From positions 1 through 45,811 of the IMG/VR virus record IMGVR_UViG_3300032084_001307: DNA of 45,811 bases. The stretch is one strand, 5' to 3'. Origin of the DNA: a virus. The position numbers and the translations under genes are program-made. The notes below the pieces were generated by a model that made no database searches, had not been told where the DNA came from, and worked only from the letters and a program-made list of their open reading frames with translations. Of this stretch, positions 41,165 to 45,811 are shown piece after piece. Every line of letters begins with the position of its first letter. The first letter of the stretch is position 1.

Positions 41165-41696
41165 AGGGCAGAAGCCTTCGTCAAAGCACTCTGCAAGGCC
41201 CGGGCCAGCGGTGACGGATATTTCAGTGGGGATCATAGAGGACACCCCGTATTCGTCGACCAATCCAACCAACCGTAAGGGTATTGGTGGCCGCAAACCA
41301 GTTGTGGTCGCCAACCCTTTTATTTTTAGATATGAAGCCGAAGGAGCCGATGTTCATAACATCCTGTGGGATGACACCCATGAGCTCCAAAACCGGCTCC
41401 TAGACATGTTTACGGGCCTTGTAAGGGCATTCCATGCGGACAAACCCGCTGGCACGCGCGAAATAGTAAGCGCAGCCTCCCTGATCCCGATCTACAAGGC
41501 TCTTAATGTAATAACCAGACAGTCTGTACAGGACTACATGAGATGTTCTGAATCACAGGCTAAACGATACATACGTGTGATAAAACTTTGTAACCAATTC
41601 ATTGTGCGTGACACAGAGTACATAAGAGAAAGGCGTTTAGCCGAGGGAGATCATGAAGAAACTGACAACGAAAGCGATTTACCTAGCTGGGTATAG
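41106..41696 (+). CDS. Putative DNA-binding protein with helix-turn-helix-like segment
   Basis: 196 residues if begun at 41106; an ATG at 41133 is about as likely, since neither has a strong ribosome site. The N-terminus is very basic (KKITRRRRGQKPSSKHSARP) and is translated from the same DNA that encodes the acidic tail of the previous protein in another frame. The middle is helical, and VQDYMRCSESQAKRYIRVIKLCN looks like a helix-turn-helix. A role as transcription or replication regulator is inferred. Confidence 0.6.
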   Translation: MTKNRATIQMPLKKITRRRRGQKPSSKHSARPGPAVTDISVGIIEDTPYSSTNPTNRKGIGGRKPVVVANPFIFRYEAEGADVHNILWDDTHELQNRLLDMFTGLVRAFHADKPAGTREIVSAASLIPIYKALNVITRQSVQDYMRCSESQAKRYIRVIKLCNQFIVRDTEYIRERRLAEGDHEETDNESDLPSWV

Positions 41697-42015
41697 TAAC
41701 AATCAGTTAGAGAAGATGATTGAGCATCTTGAAGACGTAGGATTGGGTTTAAAAGAACCATACAACCCAGCTAGAGGTATCTGTAACAACCTTTGGGCCG
41801 GTAGATACTTAGAGGGCGGTTTATATGACTGCTTACGGGAAGCCTTTAGAACGTGGGAATTCTACAGCGGTTGTACAGGTTACCCGGTACCGGCGTCAAA
41901 CGGTGAGTACTATAACAAAAGTTTTCTGTGGACAGACTGTCACTATGCAGACTTACGCCGTGACTTATGCTTACACGTTGCCAACGAGTGGCGTGAACGA
42001 TTCAACATTTATTAA
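41653..42015 (+). CDS. Early protein of unknown function
   Basis: 120 residues, overlapping the previous gene by 44 bases; GAGGGAGATC precedes the ATG. Contains the pattern ARGICNNLWAGRYLEGGLYDCL then EFYSGCTGYPVPASNGEYYN and DLRRDLCLHVANEW, with four Cys spread along the chain. I have seen similar short proteins (a GIC start, then a Tyr-rich YPVP motif) in other podophages, always without a function. Confidence 0.68.
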   Translation: MKKLTTKAIYLAGYSNNQLEKMIEHLEDVGLGLKEPYNPARGICNNLWAGRYLEGGLYDCLREAFRTWEFYSGCTGYPVPASNGEYYNKSFLWTDCHYADLRRDLCLHVANEWRERFNIY

Positions 42016-42027
42016 CTAGGAGGCCAC

Positions 42028-42261
42028 ATGGCTATTCGAGAAGAACTAGTACAGAACCATCAAGTGTCAGCACCAGCCGCTGAAAATAACAAACTAGGTC
42101 ACAGATTTGGTATAGCCACTAAAGGTGGTTACTTCCACACTGACCATTCGGCAAGTACAACGACGGACAACTGGCGACAACGTAGCAACGCCAACCCACG
42201 TATTGTGACTCGACGTGCAATCAACCCAGCAAAATCTTATGTGAAGGTACTCGGACGATGA
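42028..42261 (+). CDS. Small early protein of unknown function
   Basis: 77 residues with an excellent ribosome site (CTAGGAGGCCAC). Polar and slightly basic, rich in Asn, Thr, Arg and His, without membrane segments or a known motif. Its stop overlaps the next start (ATGA at 42258-42261). Confidence 0.68.
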   Translation: MAIREELVQNHQVSAPAAENNKLGHRFGIATKGGYFHTDHSASTTTDNWRQRSNANPRIVTRRAINPAKSYVKVLGR

Positions 42262-42581
42262 GTAAGTACGAAGAGCTGAAAGACCAGTATGCAATGAAAA
42301 CCGGCGTGGCGGAGACACTAAAGAATCTAGTACACATACGCGGTGGTGGCGTCATCCAATCCACTAATATCCACCCTCGGGTATTCTGGGCAACTGGTAA
42401 GTTAAAAACACGAAGGGTGGGTGACACACCGGCAGGGACAATTAAAGCAGACCTTAAGTTACAAGCTGCTATAGAAGTCTTCGAAGATGCTGTGGTGAAC
42501 TTAGCGGGCGCGTTGGCGAGCAGCGCAAAAAACGACAAAGAAAATCTTGATGCAATCGAAAAGCTACTGGAGAACAAATAA
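42258..42581 (+). CDS. Early protein of unknown function
   Basis: 107 residues. A mixed N-terminal half with VHIRGGGVIQSTNIHPRVFW is followed by a helical C-terminal half with AAIEVFEDAVVNLAGALAS. No recognised family. Linked by ATGA overlap to the gene before and by a one-base TAATG overlap to the small frame after it. Confidence 0.68.
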   Translation: MSKYEELKDQYAMKTGVAETLKNLVHIRGGGVIQSTNIHPRVFWATGKLKTRRVGDTPAGTIKADLKLQAAIEVFEDAVVNLAGALASSAKNDKENLDAIEKLLENK

Positions 42582-42751
42582 TGGCTTACAAGCTAACGAA
42601 AACTCAACGAAAAATCATCCGAAACCGTAACAAGCACGCTGAATCTGAGCTAGTGACACGCGGTGTAGGTAAGATCTACTCAATCCTGGATCGTATGATC
42701 ATCAACACCAAGGTATCAATGGGGGTGTCGCGTGAATCGCTTACAGGTTGA
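42581..42751 (+). CDS. Small basic protein
   Basis: A 56-codon frame whose ATG shares its first base with the preceding stop (TAATG) and whose end overlaps the next gene by 20 bases. The product is strongly basic (YKLTKTQRKIIRNRNKHA), then LVTRGVGKIYSILDRMI, compatible with a small nucleic-acid-binding protein. Without it there would be a 150-base gap in a packed operon. Existence is inferred from packing and codon style. Confidence 0.6.
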   Translation: MAYKLTKTQRKIIRNRNKHAESELVTRGVGKIYSILDRMIINTKVSMGVSRESLTG

Positions 42752-42971
42752 ATTTGGTAAGTTCCGGAAACAGGTGAAGAAAGAGTTACTCAAACGTTAC
42801 CCTCAATTCAAGGGTGAACTAGTGACGGTAGCTGTAGAGACTAACGTACGGGGCGAACTGTGCACGCGATTGTACGTCCAGAAACAAGACACATTCGAAG
42901 TGCTAGCAGCTACGTACCAGTACGAATACCAAACGCCAAAACAATTTATCCAAAACTTAATAGTTTATTAA
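42732..42971 (+). CDS. Small early protein of unknown function
   Basis: 79 residues from a GTG preceded by GGGGGTG. Basic N-terminal helix (FGKFRKQVKKELLKRYPQFKGE) followed by beta-like segments (LVTVAVETNVRGELCTRLYVQ) and a Tyr-rich end. No family recognised. Overlaps the previous gene. Confidence 0.62.
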   Translation: MNRLQVEFGKFRKQVKKELLKRYPQFKGELVTVAVETNVRGELCTRLYVQKQDTFEVLAATYQYEYQTPKQFIQNLIVY

Positions 42972-42987
42972 CCAAAGGAGGGACATA

Positions 42988-43389
42988 ATGTCCTTATCAA
43001 CTTTAGCCGCAGCAGCCGCTGCAAACAACCACGCACCAAAGAACCAAAAGCCTGTACATGAACTCACTGTAGAGGAAGCACGCAGCCGTGTACTCATCCG
43101 TGACGGTAACCGTAAGGCCGCAGATGACGGTTCAAAAGCACTAGTACTCCGCCTAGGTAAGGTATCAATTGCACTCGATGCCATTGCAAAAGGTGCTACT
43201 CGTGTTAACGCAACAGCAGAGCAAGTTGAAGAGTACACCAAGATTCTTCAGTCTGCTATTGACGCTGGTGATTTCGATGCAGCTATAGCTGACGCCCAGG
43301 AGCGCGCTAAGCCCTCTGACGACGTGCCAGCACCAGCCGCTACCGATGTACCAGAAACTGATTTATCGGGCTTAGACGGCGACGAGTGA
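42988..43389 (+). CDS. Abundantly expressed small protein candidate, unknown function
   Basis: 133 residues. The ribosome site is the strongest in the region (AAAGGAGGGACATA). An Ala-rich start (STLAAAAAANN) leads to a helical core with VEEARSRVLIRDGNRKA and an acidic Pro/Ala/Asp tail ending LSGLDGDE. Last gene before the second gene-poor region; such acidic-tailed proteins near the end of early modules often bind host factors or DNA, but that is inference. Confidence 0.66.
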   Translation: MSLSTLAAAAAANNHAPKNQKPVHELTVEEARSRVLIRDGNRKAADDGSKALVLRLGKVSIALDAIAKGATRVNATAEQVEEYTKILQSAIDAGDFDAAIADAQERAKPSDDVPAPAATDVPETDLSGLDGDE

Positions 43390-43413
43390 TGTTCTAAGCA
43401 CGGTGATGTATGT

Positions 43414-43462
43414 CCCGCTCGCTGAGTGGGCATTACTTAGGGTATTCAACCGAGTATCCTAA
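43414..43462 (+). promoter_or_regulatory. Tandem RNA hairpins between early and replication modules
   Basis: Hairpin one: CCCGCTC-GCT-GAGTGGG (43414-43430), seven pairs including one G-U. Hairpin two: TTAGGGTATTC-AACC-GAGTATCCTAA (43437-43462), eleven pairs including two G-U. Neither is followed by a T-run. They resemble RNase III processing sites that separate T7 early messages, or a terminator working with another factor. The promoter repeat follows 20 bases downstream. Confidence 0.55.
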
Positions 43463-43480
43463 CTAATGAGTAAAATTAGC

Positions 43481-43548
43481 TTAACCCAGTTTTTGCTTAT
43501 AAATCAACAACTTACAGAATTCTGAGTTTAGGGTCACATATATAAAGG
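43481..43548 (+). promoter_or_regulatory. Candidate phage RNA polymerase promoter, copy B
   Basis: Second copy of the repeat at 36281-36350. The 26-base core (43523-43548) is identical to copy A; upstream blocks CTTATAAATCA and AACTTA are also kept, while bases between them differ. Selective conservation of blocks argues for a functional site rather than a recent duplication. It would transcribe the primase and replication genes across the window junction. Confidence 0.7.
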
Positions 43549-43574
43549 ACTCAAGTCAGGAGTTCTGATCGAAC

Positions 43575-43638
43575 ACTCAACTTTCGAGTAAATAACCTTA
43601 TGAAATAAGAGTAATTAACTTTAATCATTACGATTAAA
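43575..43638 (+). promoter_or_regulatory. Inverted repeats in the leader after promoter B
   Basis: ACTC-AACTTTC-GAGT (43575-43589) is nearly identical to ACTCAACCTTCGAGT at 36195-36209. A second, AT-rich inverted repeat TTTAATC-ATTAC-GATTAAA spans 43620-43638, 17 bases before the next ATG. They could be operator sites or 5' stem-loops that protect the message. The first is shared by both promoter neighbourhoods, though on different sides of the promoter. Confidence 0.45.
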
Positions 43639-43655
43639 TATAGGTTTAACAAACA

Positions 43656-43934
43656 ATGTTTAATGATCAAGAAGAGAAAGTAGTAACACCCGAAGACGTA
43701 GGTAACTTTGTGAAGAAGTTACAAGAAGCGGGTAGCAGTGACATCACTGAGATCCTAGAGCTAGACTACGCAGAGTGTGAAGCTCGAATAGCAGCGACAC
43801 TGGCAGACCAAAATATGTCAGCCGATACTAAACCAAATAAATTCAATCCGTCAATGTACGGTGGTTGCGAGTTAAACCATGACTTGGGAAGATCTAGCAC
43901 GCTCACTACCGTTGGGACACAAGACAAGGTGTGA
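43656..43934 (+). CDS. Small acidic protein, first gene after promoter B
   Basis: 92 residues, acidic and helical (EDVGNFVKKLQEAGSSDITEIL), no family recognised. It overlaps the primase gene by 56 bases in another frame, more than is usual in this genome, so the last 15-20 residues may matter less than the helical core. The ribosome site is weak; an AT-rich leader precedes it. Confidence 0.6.
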   Translation: MFNDQEEKVVTPEDVGNFVKKLQEAGSSDITEILELDYAECEARIAATLADQNMSADTKPNKFNPSMYGGCELNHDLGRSSTLTTVGTQDKV

Positions 43935-44679
43935 CTGCCCACAATGTGGTGAGGGAACCAGTACAAATGCCATGATGGTAAGCCATTCGATGGGAGGCTA
44001 TTCTGGTTACTGCTTTGCTTGCGGGTACTCTCCGTTTATTAGCAAGGGAAAACAAACGCTTGCGGAGCTTGAGGCTCTAAGAGCTCTTAACGAGGCCGCT
44101 GAGGCCGAAACGTTCGAAGTGGAGCTACCACATGACTTTACAACAGAAATACCCTTGGAAGGACGCCTGTGGCTTTACAAGGCAGGAATTAATGAGCCGA
44201 GGTGGCGAAAACTTGGGATTGGTTATTCAGAAAGCCTTAGACGGGTTGTATTTCCGGTATTTGAAACTTCTGGAGATCCAACCAGTAAGCTACAGTGGGT
44301 TCAATGCAGAGCACTTCTTGCAGGTCAGAGACCAAAGTACATACAGCCTGCCAGCTCACCAGCTCGAGTATGCGCTGAGTTTGGAAAGTCTGCTGTTCAA
44401 GTTGTCCTCACTGAAGACCTATTGTCAGCGGCGAGGGTTGGGGAACAATACAGAGCAATATCTCTACTTGGGACTAAACTCCAACCAGCCACAATGGCTG
44501 CATGTGTTAAAGCTGAGCGAGTGTACGTTTGGCTTGATCCTGATGGAGCGGGACAGCGAGGAGCTGCCGCTATTAGAAGAAGTCTTGGACTTGTCACAGA
44601 AGTTATTGTACTAACGAGTGACAAAGATCCTAAGTACCTATCAAACAAACAGATCAGAGAGGTGATCGAAAATGGATGA
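43879..44679 (+). CDS. DNA primase (T7 gp4A primase half: zinc finger and TOPRIM)
   Basis: 266 residues. Makes RNA primers for lagging-strand synthesis. N-terminal zinc ribbon: C20-x2-C23 and C45-x2-C48, in DCPQCGEG and YCFACGY. The TOPRIM catalytic residues are E179 in VVLTEDLLSA and D220-x-D222 in VWLDPDGAG. The fused helicase of T7 gp4 is missing; that part is encoded separately at 334-1584, with four small genes in between across the window junction. A 160-codon frame on the same strand inside this gene is a shadow. Confidence 0.93.
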   Translation: MTWEDLARSLPLGHKTRCDCPQCGEGTSTNAMMVSHSMGGYSGYCFACGYSPFISKGKQTLAELEALRALNEAAEAETFEVELPHDFTTEIPLEGRLWLYKAGINEPRWRKLGIGYSESLRRVVFPVFETSGDPTSKLQWVQCRALLAGQRPKYIQPASSPARVCAEFGKSAVQVVLTEDLLSAARVGEQYRAISLLGTKLQPATMAACVKAERVYVWLDPDGAGQRGAAAIRRSLGLVTEVIVLTSDKDPKYLSNKQIREVIENG

Positions 44680-44887
44680 GCTAGAAAACTATGAAGACGT
44701 GGCCTGTGCGTTGGATCAGGTACGTGAAGAAAACGGTATGGACGATGCAGACCTTATCCGCGCAGTAATGGATTACATTAGAAGCGAAGAACTGTATGGA
44801 ACAGTTGCGGGCGAGGTAAGTAAAGACGAGTTAATCAAACTCATTAACGCGATTGACGCGGAACACCCAGAGTTGATGGTGGTGTGA
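44672..44887 (+). CDS. Small acidic protein of unknown function
   Basis: 71 residues, very acidic and helical (DELENYEDVACALDQVREENGMDD). No family recognised. It overlaps the primase end by 8 bases and the next gene's start in a GTGATG arrangement, so it is probably translated in a chain with them. Acidic helpers near primase-helicase genes are common in phages, but the role is not evident. Confidence 0.66.
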   Translation: MDELENYEDVACALDQVREENGMDDADLIRAVMDYIRSEELYGTVAGEVSKDELIKLINAIDAEHPELMVV

Positions 44888-45150
44888 TGGAAGTCGAAAA
44901 TTTAGAAGCAACGTTACGTAAGTATCGCAAAGTGGCTGAGGGTGTATCTGACACCTTCAAACTAGTAAAAGTCACCCTCGAACGCAATGAGATTGATGGT
45001 GTATATTGGTACGTATCACTAGCGAAAAATATGGGTGGTGGTACATACTTACCAATAGACGGTGCTGGCGCAACAGTATCGATTGACAAAACTGAATTAG
45101 AAGTACAACTGACCATTATAAAAGTGGCTCACGGTGAGAACTGCACATGA
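44887..45150 (+). CDS. Protein of unknown function
   Basis: 87 residues from the ATG that overlaps the preceding TGA; a GTG at 44884 is directly before it. A helical N-terminus (VENLEATLRKYRKVAEGVSD) leads to a beta-rich part (FKLVKVTLE, VYWYVSLAKN, TVSIDKTELEVQLTII). No recognised domain. The stop overlaps the next start (ATGA). Confidence 0.66.
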   Translation: MEVENLEATLRKYRKVAEGVSDTFKLVKVTLERNEIDGVYWYVSLAKNMGGGTYLPIDGAGATVSIDKTELEVQLTIIKVAHGENCT

Positions 45151-45803
45151 GTAGCGAAATTAAATTAGAAGAAACATATATGCGTTTAAACCGATTAGTA
45201 AAAGCACTACGCATGACTGGCTGCACGGGGAATGACGTTGAGATCGTGTGTAAAGATGGTCAAGTATGCTGGAAGGTTACTGTAAAATTTCTGGATGATC
45301 TATTGAACTTACGAAGTGCAACAAAATATATAGACGTAAGGATAAATCCGAGGCTTACTGAGACAGAAATTGTGAAATTCATGCATGAGGTAGAAGAAGA
45401 TGCAGAAAAATCAATAGCAACACATGAAGGCTCCGAGTTAGCCCTTGTACTAGAGGGTAAGAAGCTGATCTGTACGATTCACAAGAAGAAGCAACCAGAA
45501 CAATTCAACACAGCACTACGTCGTGCAGCGGAGGACTTACGCGTTAGTGTGGGTAAGTTGCACGGTGACGCACTGATCGCAGAGAAGATCAACGACGACG
45601 AGACGGCATTCTACCTAAGGGAAAACCACGACGTAGCTGCGGTACACCGCCTACTACTACGCCGTCCTGATGTACTAGTGCGCTCTCAAGAAGAACGCAG
45701 CCGACTATTTGGACGTATCTTTGGGTATACCGAAGAACAAATAGACGAATTTATCGCCGCAGAGATGCCTTGTGCATGTGGCCACTGTAAATGGGATCAA
45801 TGA
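45147..45803 (+). CDS. Protein of unknown function with C-terminal Cys motif
   Basis: 218 residues. Beta-rich N-terminal half (VEIVCKDGQVCWKVTVKFLDD, SELALVLEGKKLICTIHKK) and helical C-terminal half with HRLLLRRPDVLVRSQEERSRLF, then FGYTEEQIDEFIA and the Cys-rich end PCACGHCKWD, which might hold a metal. The last 83 bases are also present at 1-83 because the contig ends overlap. Lies between primase and helicase genes on the circular map, so a replication accessory role is possible. Confidence 0.68.
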   Translation: MSSEIKLEETYMRLNRLVKALRMTGCTGNDVEIVCKDGQVCWKVTVKFLDDLLNLRSATKYIDVRINPRLTETEIVKFMHEVEEDAEKSIATHEGSELALVLEGKKLICTIHKKKQPEQFNTALRRAAEDLRVSVGKLHGDALIAEKINDDETAFYLRENHDVAAVHRLLLRRPDVLVRSQEERSRLFGRIFGYTEEQIDEFIAAEMPCACGHCKWDQ

Positions 45804-45811
45804 TGAGTAGT
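45721..45811. repeat. Terminal redundancy of the contig, right copy
   Basis: Exact copy of bases 1-91. Joining the two ends gives one uninterrupted reading of the gene at 45147-45803 into the gene at 80-337, which shows the genome is continuous here. Confidence 0.9.

Noticed and set aside
44132-44614. 160-codon + strand frame inside the primase gene
   Set aside because: The primase frame carries the zinc and TOPRIM motifs throughout this stretch; the alternative frame is Leu/Ser-rich without motifs.

Overview
The window is the whole genome of a lytic, T7-type podovirus (autographivirus-like), opened at an arbitrary point. Bases 1-91 are repeated exactly at 45721-45811, so the sequence closes into a circle of about 45.7 kb. 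All convincing genes are on the + strand, tightly packed, with many ATGA/TAATG overlaps. I see no integrase, repressor, tRNA or CRISPR. The host cannot be named from the sequence. Some virion proteins (for example the product of 31600-32304) resemble marine podophage proteins, so an aquatic Gram-negative host is a reasonable guess.

Layout, starting from the likely physical ends of the virion DNA: 36.2-36.8 kb is a 563-bp gene-free region. It holds hairpins, a phage-type promoter candidate and about a dozen short repeats in two clusters, much like the terminal-repeat region of T7. Early region, 36.8-43.4 kb: small host-interaction candidates, a membrane protein, a first single-subunit RNA polymerase (RNAP2, 740 aa) behind a foldable leader, then small unknown genes. 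A second copy of the promoter repeat lies at 43.5 kb. Replication region, 43.7 kb through the junction to 10.2 kb: a separate primase, small genes, a DnaB-like helicase, a DUF5664 nucleotide-metabolism protein, GH24 lysozyme, family A DNA polymerase, ssDNA-binding protein, 5'-3' exonuclease, ATP-dependent ligase, endonuclease VII (apparent AUU start) and a metallophosphoesterase.

A second complete RNA polymerase (RNAP1, 804 aa) lies at 10.2-12.7 kb, next to the virion genes, the position used by phiKMV-type phages. The virion module follows: portal, scaffold, capsid, terminator, tail tubular proteins A and B, three ejection proteins, tail fibre, terminator, small virion and lysis candidates, small and large terminase.

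The most notable points are: two intact phage-type RNA polymerases, one in the T7 position and one in the phiKMV position; a complete staphylococcal-nuclease-like domain at the N-terminus of the 1726-aa gp16-like ejection protein; paired promoter repeats before the early and replication modules; the repeat array around the presumed genome ends; an AUU-initiated endonuclease VII; and a tail-fibre tip whose base and codon use differ sharply from the rest. Plausible logic: RNAP2 is made early, perhaps from host transcription, and drives one promoter class, while RNAP1 made in the middle phase amplifies late transcription. Which polymerase uses which promoter cannot be settled from sequence alone.
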